Source: Membranipora membranacea (Eukaryota; Bryozoa; Gymnolaemata; Cheilostomatida; Membraniporidae). Taken from it: a DNA stretch of 64,000 nucleotides. The stretch is taken from positions 23,188,001 through 23,252,000 of the forward strand of contig OU612072.1 of assembly GCA_914767715.1 (NCBI GenBank), read 5' to 3'. Shown in pieces: positions 1 to 11,551 of this stretch. A program made the translations under genes and the position numbers. The notes beneath the pieces were generated by a model that saw only the letters and a program-made list of their open reading frames with translations, had not been told where the DNA came from and ran no database searches. Position 1 is the first letter of the stretch; every line of letters starts with the position of its first letter.

Positions 1-64
1 ATAAAGGAGCCTCAATTGGTTTTGTGGCGGAACGGGAATCAATAATAATGTTTACTCTCTTTAG

Positions 65-3000
65 TCCCCCCTCAGGATTCTTACTTCAATATATCTCACC
101 GGTACACTGGAGACATGGTCGGAGATGGCTCATTCTACTTTGATGTCACTCTTCCTACCTCAAAGCAGACAATAAGGTTAAATATAATCATACAAACAGA
201 GATCTTTGATGGTAAAAATGGCTTCATCAAGGCACTCAACAGCACGGAGTTTCCAAGCTGTAAGTTATTTGAGACACTCTTTCACATAACTGCCGCTATT
301 CATGATCCCTTTGTTGGAAAATTCTCATTAACCTTTGGGGATATAAGTGTATTGATGTTATGCTTCATAAACCTTGTTAGCAATAATTCAGCACAGTGTT
401 TGGGTTTGTTTTGATTTTAATATATTATAATATAATTGGGCACATTGATATTCACATTATTAACATCCATATCAATATGATATCCATGTTCGAAGAAAAC
501 ACTTAGCTTGCTGTTAAAGGCCAAATATGATATAATTGGATGGTAGTAAGAGGTTGTCCAAAGCAGTACAACTTACTACGTAACTTTGTTATTTTATTTG
601 TCAGGGATTGGAATCCACAATAGGTTTGTAATAACTGATCGACAAATAAACCTACGCAGCCCTGAGTATAAACAACCTGGTCAGAGGTATCAATTTAACC
701 TCTTTATCAAAGACGACAGGAACGATGGGAAAATAACTCCTGGAAGCACAAAGAATATCATTAGAACAATCGGTAATGCACCCTATCATACCTCGAAATT
801 TAACTAATGAACAACCTTCTGGCACTTCTCAAATAAGAGTCTGACCAACTAGTTCAGATTACTCAGTCAAACTAAACTAAAATCCAGCGTCCACAACAAC
901 TCCAGTCACCAATCTTTTCTACTTTTGTTGATGACTATACTGTTTTACACTAAGTCCAAGTTGTCATTGTGGAGAGGGTTACCTGTCTAAAGTACAGGTA
1001 AAGAGACCCATGGGAGCGGCACCCTATACCCTTGCTCGCCGGAATTCCAGCTACTCTTTTTATCATAGAGTCGGAACTTTTTACTGCATGTGGAGTGTGA
1101 AAACATTCAGTGGACCTCCAATGTTTTAAGTCCCGTTTCGCCAGTACCAAACCAGAAATGACTGCTGGTGCCAGGAATTGAACCTGGACCTCAGAGATCA
1201 CAAGTCTGTACTCTTAACCATCAGACCACTCCTGACCCCTGGCTGTTTTACACTTCTGCATACATTAACTTCATATACCCTCCAACTGCTTTTCTCCTCT
1301 TATATTAAATTTCATCGTATTACGACCCTAACCCTTCTCCTAGACATTATTTCCATACGTACATCACATCAAACTGTTAGTTTCTTGACATATGCTACAG
1401 AGATGATAAGACTCTAGGTTTACAAAATGCAAGGTGTTATTGGAAATCGAGTTTCGCAAGCTGTCAAATGTTTTTAGTATATGAAGGGTGGCTTATTACC
1501 TCAATAAATCCTTTCTCTTACTTGGGATGGTGCGATTGAATTGCGATCGGTGCCACAGGAGTTGTGAGTTCAAGTCTGACTGGGGGAGCTTTCAAGGTTG
1601 ATTGTTCCTGTCACTAGCATCCTTTAGTATACCTCTCCTCCATCCATTGTTTCTGTTAAACAATGGCTTTAAAGACGTTTTCTAGAACAACTATTAGATG
1701 GCCCTTTCATTCACGTTGATAGAGCCCCCATCCATACCTCAGGCATGCACCTGCCAAGTGTTCGATACATTGTAAATGCTCACAAACCACGTTTATACAA
1801 AATGTATATTCTTACAATAATTGACATCCTTAGCAATGTAATGCAATTTTTACAGTTCCAAGTACCCCTAAAAATCTCACTATACTCAACTCTCCAATAT
1901 CGCCAACACTGGTTGCTGCCTGGATTATTGACAAACGTTCACGGCTAGATGAGATACTCATGAAGGTCTACACTACAGGAAGATTACCTAATATGACATT
2001 CACCGTGAAAGGGGATCCAAGTCATTTCCCAAGCCATCATAATATCAGCACACAGATTTTTGCTCAAGGAGTAAACTACAGCTTTACAGTCACAGCCTTT
2101 AGTCATGGTCTTAAGGGACTGGAGAGTCAACGGTCATTCCTGACCACAAGTGAGATATCATGTCCCAAAGTTAAAATCATTGACATTAAAGTCAAAGAAA
2201 AACATCTTGCTTTATACTAATTTGTAGTATGTCCGTTATCTTGAAAAATGCATGCTGGTTTTATATGGATTATTTCAGACAAAATAATTCAAGAGTAGCA
2301 AGGTGTATTGATATACATTTTCAGAGACACTATGTTTGCATCCTGAGGTGACAATTGGCAATCTTATAAACCAGCAGGAGCAGTTGACCTGGTATTTTAT
2401 TGATGGGAGATCTTACAATCTTATCTGTCCTGATGGCTTCAAACCTCCAGAAGAGGGAACACTTTGGGAATGTTCAGATGGTAAATGGCTAAAGGGATCG
2501 GACTGTGTTCGTAAGTTTCTCCTCATTTAGGACTTGTGATAGAGAAACAAGATAGACATTAGACATACCATAACTATCGCCATAATAATCTGTAGAAGTG
2601 TCTGTAAAACTATTGAAGAAAGTAATCAACAGTCAAATCCTTCCCCAATATCATGTTTTTTCCTGTTTGCAGCGGACACACCTCAAATATTCGTGATTGC
2701 CGGCATCTTCACAGGAAGCCTACTAATAATTGTCGTCATTTTGGCTACAATAATGGCGTAAGTTTTCATACCAAAGATGACCCTGTACGGTTGACCAAAA
2801 CCGCCAATTTTTCCCACATAATATCCGCAGTGCCTATAATTATTGGCAGTTTTGGTTGACCAAAACCGCCACTGTAGCTGCACATCATACTTGTTTTCTT
2901 TTTTAGTGGCGGTTTTGGTCGATCAAAACTGCCACTGTAGCTGAAAATCATACTTGTTTTTTCTTTTTTAGTGCCGTTTTTGGTCGACCAAAACCGCCAC

Positions 3001-6000
3001 TGTAGCTGCAGATCATACTTGTTTTTTTCTGTTTTGTTGTGTTGGTCAACCGTAGACCCCGAAATTAATTGAGCTAAAACATCTCACTGTTCAAATTTCA
3101 GTTTTAACAAACCACTTATTCCACCAACACACAGTATCAAATAGTCCCTAATTAAAAGGCGATGCAGCCTTTTAAATGAACATCTTCTCATAGCGTCTAA
3201 CTACTTCAGAGCAAAGCCTACAGCCAATTCAATATAGAGAGCAAAATCGATTGATACTTCTGTATATCTAGTTTTCTCAGGTACTTCATTAAAGGATTAC
3301 CATCACAAACAGACTTACACAACAACCAGATTATCTCTGAATCATTATTTTCTCTGTTTACAGTAAGGCGTCAAAGAAGAGGGGACAAGTGCAAACAGAT
3401 ATAGCCTTGGAAGATGAGACTGTAGCTGAAAAGCTTCAAAGACACCTTTCAGTATCCGCTGTCAAGAGGGTTGTTGATGACAGCCTATCGACACATCATG
3501 CGCTGTCACGGCACCAAAGCCAATCACAGGGTGCATGTGAGATCATTATGGAATATGTTTTTGATACTAACGGCTGCATATAGGGAAAACCACATGCTAA
3601 ACATGTAATGTGTCAGCCATGTGCGATCATTCATCTCATTTCATTACAGACCTGTAGGCAGTGAAACATTTAGATCTCTTCTAACAACAATAAGTATTTA
3701 CGAGTTTCCCAGACAGCATTGAGAAGTCAAACTCAATTGCAAATTGTTACAATTTAATTAAAAAAACTAGAGAATAAAGAAGAAATATTGTATGATGCCT
3801 GTCTTTATCTATCGTGCAGTGATTGTTAGAGGAAGGAGTGCAAGTCAAGCTATAATCAATACAGCACCAAGGCAGTCCGGCAGGTCAAGTGAGTGTATTA
3901 TAAACTCTCTTGCTGAATTAGTTAATTGGTTGGATGGTTGGTTGGTTAGTTAGTTTGTTCAAATACCTGACCACAATAGCTCTGCTGCTTTGTTTCTTTG
4001 TCCTCCTTAGAGAATTATTCTTCTAGAGTCAGTCCTGTGCTTGAGGGGGCCGGTCAAGCCCATTGAGTAGGGCGGTCAAATTAAGTGTATCAAGAAAGAA
4101 AAGAAAAGCCTCGGATAATAGTTTTATTTGCTGAGAAATAAACAAAGGGTTAACAATAGTTCTATATTACTCAGTCAATTAAAAGGCTTTTTACACAGGA
4201 CATCAGCAGTCAGTATTTCCCATTCAGAGGCTTGACTTGATGCTTCCAGGATCCCATCGTCGTTTCAGTGTAGACACTATAAATTACCCCTCTTAGTTGA
4301 CAATTAAAATTTTGCATATTATGAAAACCAAGCACTTAAATACTTTTGTTGGAAGTTATTATTGCTTTGCCATCATCTGATCTACTACATACTAATAAAT
4401 AAGTCCCTGTGTGCTGATTATGTTCCCAAAAATCAAAGCCAGTATGTTAATCAATCTAAGAGGTCTTGAGTTTTTTCTGCTTGATTATGGTTTCAAAATG
4501 TTAAGATTATGCACGTTGGTTCACATTAACCAATTTAGAAATCAAACATGAAGCAACATGATTTGGCTGCCCATTAAGAGGGACTCTAAATCCACAAACT
4601 GAGTATGTGATCCATCCTAGAAAACTAGAATGCATCCTAGATGTGATGTCATGAAATATCTCCTGAACTGGATGTGAAAGCTGTAAAACTGAAACTGACG
4701 CTAAAACACACTATCAGGGACCTAAGCAAACAGCTATTTGAGGCCATCAATCTGCACACTAACACAATGTTGAATAAGGTAGATTTCAAAGGGTGTAATG
4801 AGCGTGTGTGATGGCTAATTAGCCTCATCCACTCATTCTGTTTGATGATTGTTTTTTGAGACAGCCCCGAGCTCCGCTAGGTGTATTTACCTCCATATAA
4901 GAAAGTTCCTGTGAAATTGATTCATATATGTGGAATGATTTTTTGATCTTATTAACTTTATGGATTCTATCGTGTTTGTATCTACACCTGGACAATCGCT
5001 CCATAGAGACATATCAGGCCAGTCCCTGCCTCTCAACACAAAATAAGTGATCGGAACTACATGCAGTGCACCAGCATTATATCTCAAAAAGTCAATTGTT
5101 AAGATTGATGTATCGCCAGACCAAACTGTTCAGTATATTGAATCACAGGAACAGACCACAATGATAACTTTAAAAAAATTAATGATGATTATAAGTTTTC
5201 TCGAGAACAAAGTGAGTTATTGTCTCCTCAAAAACCAATTCACCAAGTAAATGACATGATTGCCTTTTATTTCATGCAGGGAGCCTAGGAAGGATGAGCA
5301 CAAGGCACCATGGGAGCAAGGGAAGCAAGGGACGAAAGAGTACAGGGCGAAGGAGCCATTCCCATGCAAGTAAGAATATTATGAAACCACTTAGCTGTTG
5401 ACTTTGAAAGGTCAAACAGCTCAATCACAAATGCCCTGTCATGATAAATTGCTTTTATGGGTACAAATAAAATGTGAGATTTTTTATTCTATTATTATTA
5501 TCTGTTGATGACAAAAAAAAGAGAGATGCAAGCTATCTGTACTAAGAAATGCTCGCGTCAGTATTGACTGCAAATTAAACAACTGAGCATTCCACCTTGA
5601 ATGGTTCTAAATTATTCCATAACATCCTTGAATACGACTATGCAAACAAAGTAGTTGTCGAAGACTGCTGTTTGATAATAAATATCTTCCAGTTTAAGTG
5701 GTTTTTTGAGATTGATTCATTGCAATTTCTGTGAAACATTTTTTGGTAATAAGGGCCCTTGTCCCTAAACCATCAGACAAGTTGGCAGACATTTAACTGA
5801 TGCCTTTGGGTAATTTGCCAAAAAATCAATTTAGAATATAAAGCCCATAAAGATGGATGCTTAGCGGATTATGCCCGAAAGTTATTCTTAGAGCTTACAC
5901 AAAAACATAGTGTGAGTTATCTCTTACTGTCTGAGTGTAAACTGTATACCATACATGGCATGTACACATACATGTACCTACTTTCTTTTCAGAAAGAAGC

Positions 6001-6123
6001 AGAAAGGGGAGCAGGAGCAGGAGTCAAGGCCATCTCCAACCACGGGAGAGTCATATAGCACCATTAAATGCCGGGCAATCTGTTGCATCATTTGGTGGAT
6101 TATTCATACCACAGTATGGATGA
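65..6123 (+). CDS. Gene 1: FN3/sushi type I membrane receptor, 5'-truncated by window edge
   Basis: Exons: 65-259, 605-772, 1856-2149, 2325-2510, 2673-2757, 3364-3536, 3820-3888, 5280-5369, 5993-6123 (stop TGA 6121-6123). All junctions are GT-AG and phases match throughout, giving 462 visible residues. In order these encode a beta-sandwich module split over two exons, a one-exon FN3 module (conserved Trp in strand B, NYSFTVTA in strand F), a sushi/CCP-like module, a transmembrane helix and a tail of about 150 residues. The tail is strongly basic and rich in Ser/Arg (RKSTGRRSHSHA, then RSRKGSRSRSQGH) and ends FGGLFIPQYG. The N-terminal exons lie upstream of the window. It is closest to gene 5 over the shared exons. 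A cell-surface recognition or adhesion role is inferred from architecture only; no enzymatic domain is visible. Confidence 0.85.
952..1242 (-). mobile_element. tRNA-derived SINE (family 3) with 12-bp target duplication
   Basis: On the minus strand the element begins with a tRNA-like head that has A-box-like (TGGTCTGATGGTTAAGAG) and B-box (GGTTCAATTCC) sequences, followed by about 200 nt of unrelated body. A perfect 12-bp direct repeat, CTGTTTTACACT, flanks it at 940-951 and 1243-1254. It lies in the gene 1 intron before the one-exon FN3 module and is absent from the homologous gene 5 intron. Confidence 0.8.
1525..1740 (+). mobile_element. SINE family 1 copy (degenerate) in gene 1 intron
   Basis: It contains GTGCCACAGGAGTTGTGAG, then a decayed B-box and a body including TTGATTGTTCCTGTCACTAG. 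It is related to the copies at 60290-60480, 60640-60870 and 63320-63600. The 63.3 kb copy sits in the same intron of gene 5, before the same FN3 exon, so this insertion probably predates the gene 1/gene 5 duplication. Confidence 0.65.
2325..2510 (+). CDS. Sushi/CCP-like exon of gene 1
   Basis: This 186 nt exon is phase 1 at both ends. It has four cysteines in CCP order: CLHP, ICPDGF, WECSDGKW and SDCV. The core WYFIDGRSY is shared with genes 3 and 4. The same exon length recurs in genes 2 (8535-8720), 3 (21192-21377) and 4 (32502-32687). Confidence 0.85.
2673..2757 (+). CDS. Transmembrane exon of gene 1
   Basis: The exon starts DTPQIFVIAG and continues as an uninterrupted run of Ile, Val, Leu, Ala and Thr. 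It ends in phase 2, so the next exon supplies a cytoplasmic basic stop-transfer segment (KASKKRG). Homologous 88 nt exons are at 8129-8216, 20943-21030 and 32253-32340. Confidence 0.85.
2850..3035 (+). repeat. Three ~64-bp tandem units with internal palindrome
   Basis: Each unit opens with a TTTTGGTCGACCAAAA-type palindrome, continues CGCCACTGTAGCTG and TCATACTTG, and ends in a T-rich tract. In the first two units that tract ends TTTTTTAG, which resembles a 3' splice site. A decayed fourth unit starts near 2788. The array lies in the gene 1 intron right after the transmembrane exon. Confidence 0.8.
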
Positions 6124-6855
6124 CATTTTACCTGATAGAAAATATGAATAATAGTAACTGAATCATTGAAGATACTTATCAGTAACTACAACGATACTAT
6201 GATCATTGTAACTCTTCACAACAACACATATAAAACTGTGTTATATCGATATCCGACTCTTGCATAGGAATATCAAATGCTGCAAAAACATGTCCTGACT
6301 TGTAATGTAAATTGCCTAGTGACATCAATTTTATCAACATGTACAAGCCATAATATATTAGCCTATTATATACGTCTGAGCGAATGAGTATTTAGTGATG
6401 AATCTATCTGAATTACACCATGTGATTTCAAATGCGTCGAGATATTTTGTAAAACATTAAATGTGAATATGAAATATTATGAATATACATATATAACGAA
6501 TATACAAATTATACATGAGTGCTATGTATAGCAAGACATTTTATTACAGAAACTAAGCACAAAGTTTACTCTCTCAGATAACAAATCTGAGATCGAAATG
6601 TGTGTTAGATTAAGCTTGGGGGCTATACCTGTAGTATCAAGGAAAGATTATTATTCATAGATGCTAAGAACTAAATATAAGGATATTATCTTTGATTCTC
6701 AACCACAAAGGGAATGTGAACAGATAGCCTGTACCATATACTCAAATAATTTCAGAATTTCATCTGCGAGTTAAGAGTTTACACATTGTTTAGCCTTTAC
6801 TACTGCATTGAATGCTGCATCAGGAGATGTATTTTATATGCTGCTGCTGTAGCTA
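6124..6855. other. Convergent 3' region between genes 1 and 2
   Basis: No coding exon is seen. This should hold the 3' UTRs of gene 1 (+) and gene 2 (-). A minus-strand AATAAA (6540-6545) and a plus-strand ATTAAA near 6465 are possible polyadenylation signals, but neither can be confirmed without transcripts. Confidence 0.5.
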
Positions 6856-9800
6856 CTATTGCTGTTGTCCGGGATATAGTTGCTGTTGTTTAGACCCTTT
6901 CCATATCACTTTCTGTGCCTCACTCTCTGCAAAAACAACAAGGTAATAATGTATTGACAATCCTGTTAGTGACATCCCCCATATAACTAACACGGTCAAT
7001 ACAAAACTGGAATATTGTAGATCAAGTGGTTATCCCAGTCACAGTTCAGTAGTGGTTTGAGACCTTATTCTCTGGATAATATGATGGGATTGCAACACAC
7101 AGATATCAAAGATAATATGCTGGTCATGCAATGCGCCTTCTAACTTAGAACCTCCTATTCACTATCACCTGCAGATACACCATTGAGGAGTAAATGTGGA
7201 TGACTTTGGTTTGCTGTTTAGTATCGCCGTTTTTATTGTGTATCTGGACTTGCAGAAAACTTCTGCTGCATGAGTTTACCCAGATTGTTTATGTAGACAC
7301 GGGATTTAATATCTGAATGACTAATCAAAAGAAACAATGCTTATTAACTTACCTGATTTTTTAGTCTGATTTCGTTTCCATTTATTTACCTTCCATTTAT
7401 CAGACACTTCATTGCCAAGGTCAACGTCAGGGGTCAAGCCTCCAGCAGCAGGCCCAACTCTCACCGGTCCAAAACGATTTCTGACATCTCCTCTCCCGCG
7501 TGACACAGTGGGATTCAAAAAGCCTTTGTACAGCCGCTCTGAAGTTGTATCGCATTTTAATCTTATGATTGACTGCATAATCACCCTCCTCCTCTCTGAT
7601 GTTTTACTACAATATAAACATTTATAAAAATTGACATGTTAATATGTGTGGGTTTGTAGGAGATTGCACGCAGGGAATATCCCCTGTGGGTGAACCTGTC
7701 ATGCCAGACAAACCATCATGTGATGCCCAAAGCATGTCAACCTGATTTGCAATAGTCTGCAAAGTTGCGTTAACCTTAGTATAGCTTTATTAATTTTAGC
7801 AGTTTGATCATCCATGCTGCAAAGTTCAAAAAAGCAAATTTGGCATCAAAATTATGATTTATTATGTTTATTATGTGCAGAATCAAATTTCTCAATATGT
7901 TCAACACCACATCAATAGTGTGATACATATATATTTATGTTTATGTATATCTATATCTGAGCGTTAAGCGCAAAACAATGTATTATCAAATTCTAGAAGC
8001 AGTAGCAGATAAACATGAAGTGCTCTGCTTTGTTGACTCTAGCAGTCAGATACAGCCATGCTAATATTGTGATTTTGGCTTCAGTGTAGTTAAACACGCC
8101 CTGACAATCTAACATTAATGTAACTTACATCATTATGGTAATGATTGTGATGAAAGCTAAGAAAAGGCCAACCACTCCAATGGCAATAAATGCAAAAATA
8201 ATGCCAGAATCATCAGCTACAATCAGAAAAAAAAACAATAAGGGCGATATTGAATCAAAACTAGTGTTAGCATATCTCTCCATCGATGCTATGATAGAGT
8301 GACACACACATCCAGGTTTCAGATAGTTTAATAACGTTAACTATGAAATTGCAATTGCCTGTCAGCAAATTGTATATTGTGGCGCATTGAGCTGTTCTTA
8401 TACTCCTTAGAGACAAAACTAACTGATGATATTTTGATGATGATGATGTTGATGGCGATGACTATGACAACAACGACGGCGAAGACGACGATGATGATGA
8501 TGACGATGATGATGACAATGGTTTACATACTTACGAACACAATCAGATCCGGCCACCCATATAGTATCAAGGCACTTCCACACAGATCCTTCTTTTGGTG
8601 CTTTGAATGCATCAGGACAAATAATATTGTAAGATCCTCTATTCATAAAGGCCCAGGGCATCTCCGCATTCTGGCTATTAAGTTCTCCAATCATCACCAC
8701 AGGGTGGACACAAATTGTCTCTAAAAAAATTGTATATTTTTTTATCGGCTTAGGTTAATTTTGGACTTTTGAACAATTGTATATTATTTGTTTACTGATT
8801 AAGGCCATATAATTGTTCGATTGCTTCTTTTTACAAGTTTTCTTAGTTTGTTTGCCAGAATATAGTTGAAAACCTTTTTTTTCCCATGAAGAATAAAGTA
8901 ACAGACTGATCACCAAACTCATGCGGATGCTGAAATATTCCAGCTGTGTTAAATTTAAAGAATAATTATATTTATTTTTATCAAGCTTAGTAAATCGGTC
9001 AGAAGAATGATTTCTAAGTGTCAAACAGGTGATAAAGTATCGAAATGAGAGTTGCCTGTAACAGATCAAATGAATAACATGGTAAAAAGGCTTGTTAAAA
9101 TTATTAAATTGATGAAGTGTTATGGTGACATAAGAGTGACTTAAAAGTGGCAACTGCCCAGTATTCTACACATGGGTTTTCAAGTGGAAGATTAATGGCA
9201 AATGTAGGATAGAATGGAGTTCCGCACATCAGGTAATGTAGTATTAACGAGATTGCCAACCCACTGACAGGAGTAGGAGGTAACTCAGTTGGCTAGAGCG
9301 CCTGCCCTCTAGAGTGCAATCATTGGAGGTCTTGGGTTCGAATCTGGCTGCAGTCTACTGACTACTGGGCTCAATTGATGCCCCAGGTGTGCTCCGACCT
9401 GCCTACAAACTGAGAGCAACTTGGCGCCGAATATGGCGTCCGCGCCCTTAAGGCACTGCATTTTGCGTTCTTCGGACAGGGACAAACTTGCGATGTTAAC
9501 CAACATTTATCTAATCTACATTCAAAACCACTGTCGGCGATGTTACAATTAGTGGTGCGAGAATGTTTAAAAGTAGAGAAAGACATATTGGAAGGAATGA
9601 GCTTATGATGGTGGGAAATTTTATGGGCAATTATAAAAACCTAAATACGAAAAGCGATTAGTACCTGTAGGACTCGGTGCACAGGAATTCTGAAAGACCT
9701 GAAAATGTGAGACTAGATTGTCAAGTGATGCATAGAAATAAGGATAAAATTAAGCCTACTTTGTATAACGTTGCGGATGAGTTTGGCAAACTGGTTTTCG

Positions 9801-11551
9801 GAAACAAAAAGTCTTCATCTTAGACGTTTTAACTGAAAGAAACATGTTTTACGAACATCACTGACATGATCACATAAATCTAATTAAAAGTTCATGATCA
9901 TGTCAAGATTTCAAACAGTACCTGATGGAGGAAAAGAGACATAATTGTCATATTCAACAATAAGTATGATTCATTCTTATGTGAAAGTGGTAGGAATTTA
10001 ACAAAGAAGGGCTTGAGGCACACCTACACTGCAAGGTACAGGGTCAGACAACCCACTAAATCATTTGATTCAAACTTCAACCAAATTCAAGACGGATAGT
10101 TTCCGATCAATTGAAATTAGAATTAGAAATAGAATTTGAGACTCCTACTTTCTTTATCACATTCTACACAGCCGTTGAGGTATATATAATATGAATGTAA
10201 ACTAGTATTATATACAGGTTATTAAATGTTGTCACATTTGCCAGCACCATTAGGCTAGATATCACTTCTCCACACTAGTCATGAAAATTTTAAACGCAAC
10301 GTGAACTTCACGGTCAATAATTGATTATCAGAATGTGTTTTTTTGTTGGTTCTAGTATCTCCCCAACAGAAGCAATAAGCTAATGTCATATCGGGTACAC
10401 TCAGATGTCAAGGACAAGTTGCTGCTATGGGGTTATCATCTGTTTAGATTAATAACTGCGTTTAAGGAGCAAAAGAAAATTGAGCTGCCCATGAAATTAT
10501 TATGGAGGCGCCAGTGAGCAAGTTACAGTAACTTCAATTCAAATGCAAACACTAAATGCATTAGGTGAAACTTCAAATAGAATTTCCTTGCCCAGTGACA
10601 ATTGAAAGGCTCCAGACAAAACATCAATGACATTTTAAGCACTATTGACAATAAAATAATTACACAGTACATTTAATAAATGAAATATTTACTGAGTAGC
10701 TTACCGTTACCCTGCGAACCACATGGGTGGATAATTCCAGCAGTAACTAGGACCTGAAAGAAAGAAACATAACATTAACGTTATAGCTAAGGTGGTGGCT
10801 ATAGTTTTGCTGTTGGGAGCGGAAGAGAGCCAATCCCAGGTTTCTGCAGGTACATATTATTGTTATATTTGAAGTGCATACAATTCCACTGTCACTACTC
10901 TCAATAGGCAATATCTGATAGGTGTGACTATACCACTCCAAGCAATCATACAACCATCAACATAACAAATCGCACAGTTATTATTAAACATTGTTTGCAG
11001 GCAGGTCACAGAAAACCCTGGGGCCAACCAACACCCAGTAGTCGATGGGATACAGTGGGATACGAACCCATGACACGCCGGCCATGACACGCCGGCCATG
11101 TCACGCCGCCCATGACACGCCGGCCATGACACGCCGGCCATGACACGCCGCCCATGACACGCCGGCCATGACACGCCGGCCATGACACGCCGGCCATGAC
11201 ACGCCGGCCATGACACGCCGGCCATGACACGCCGGCCATGACACGCCGGCCATGACACGCCGGGTCTTACTCCTTGGCTAACACTTGTTTCCACCAGAAT
11301 TATCGGTTAAATTACCAGTTTATTCATGGTAGATTCCTATTGACCATTACCAATTAAGAACCAATCAATTAATCAAGTACCAACTGAGGGTGACATAAAA
11401 GCTGATACATAATCATCATTTTGGTCCTCTGTTGTATCCAGTACATGAAGTATTGGTCTGGTTCTCATCCTAGATATTTGGAATTAGATATTGAAGCCCT
11501 GCATTCCAAATAAAATGAACTCACAATTGCCAGGAGTGCTGCCCTCATCAT
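6856..11551 (-). CDS. Gene 2: minimal sushi-only membrane receptor, complete
   Basis: Exons in transcript order: 11525-11551, 10705-10753, 8535-8720, 8129-8216, 7353-7606, 6856-6926. They total 675 nt, an intact 224-residue ORF. The signal peptide starts MMRAALLAI and is completed by the 49-nt exon. It joins in phase directly to the sushi exon (cysteines at CVHP, ICPDAF, WKCLD and SDCV), then a transmembrane helix (GIIFAFIAIGVVGLFLAFIT), a basic juxtamembrane IKTSERRR and a tail ending LYPGQQQ. No FN3 exon was found in the 2 kb intron between 10705 and 8720. The tail lacks the ETVAEKLQ motif of genes 1 and 3. An extra unrecognised exon cannot be excluded, but none keeps frame. Confidence 0.75.
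8424..8518. repeat. GAT/GAC trinucleotide microsatellite
   Basis: An imperfect run of GAT, GAC and GCG triplets begins within about 20 nt downstream (minus strand) of the gene 2 sushi-exon donor. Unspliced readthrough stays open and would encode a His/Arg-rich extension. Confidence 0.85.
8535..8720 (-). CDS. Sushi/CCP-like exon of gene 2
   Basis: It keeps the 186 nt length, phase 1 ends and four cysteines of its paralogues, but has diverged most: WYFIDGRSY becomes WAFMNRGSY and CSDGKW becomes CLDTIW. Confidence 0.8.
9270..9500 (+). mobile_element. SINE family 2 copy
   Basis: A tRNA-like head, GTAACTCAGTTGGCTAGAGC (A box), is followed by GGGTTCGAATC (B box). The body contains GACTACTGGGCTCAATTGATG and GTGCTCCGACCTGCCTACAA. 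Family members recur at 10990-11290, 21597-21735 and 28455-28610. This copy lies in the long gene 2 intron. Confidence 0.75.
10990..11290 (-). mobile_element. SINE family 2 copy carrying an expanded minisatellite
   Basis: On the minus strand GGGTTCGTATCCC is followed by GACTACTGGGTGTTGG and GACCTGCCTGCAAAC, the family 2 B-box and body. The expected space between head and B-box is filled by the 14-bp array at 11072-11264. Confidence 0.65.
11072..11264. repeat. 14-bp GC-rich minisatellite, about 14 copies
   Basis: The unit is GACACGCCGGCCAT, nearly identical through the array. Variants include GCCGCCC in place of GCCGGCC (copies 3 and 6) and one GTCACG. The core GCCGGC is palindromic. The array is far more GC-rich than its surroundings. 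Open frames through it are a by-product of the repeat. Confidence 0.95.

Noticed and set aside
1165-1237. tRNA gene on the minus strand
   Set aside because: The A- and B-box regions are good, but the anticodon stem pairs poorly and a SINE body follows inside a 12-bp target duplication.
8755-9153. 132-codon minus-strand open frame in the gene 2 intron
   Set aside because: No domain and low complexity; it lies within an intron next to a SINE.
9661-9695. Small extra exon of gene 2 between the signal and sushi exons
   Set aside because: It has AG and GT edges, but its length would put the sushi exon out of frame.
11072-11264. CRISPR-like regular repeat
   Set aside because: The units are head-to-tail with no spacers, and the context is eukaryotic.
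10863-11294. Two long overlapping open frames with repeats of PACHGRRVMAGVSW
   Set aside because: They are translations of the 14-bp minisatellite; any frame through it is open. Not a gene.
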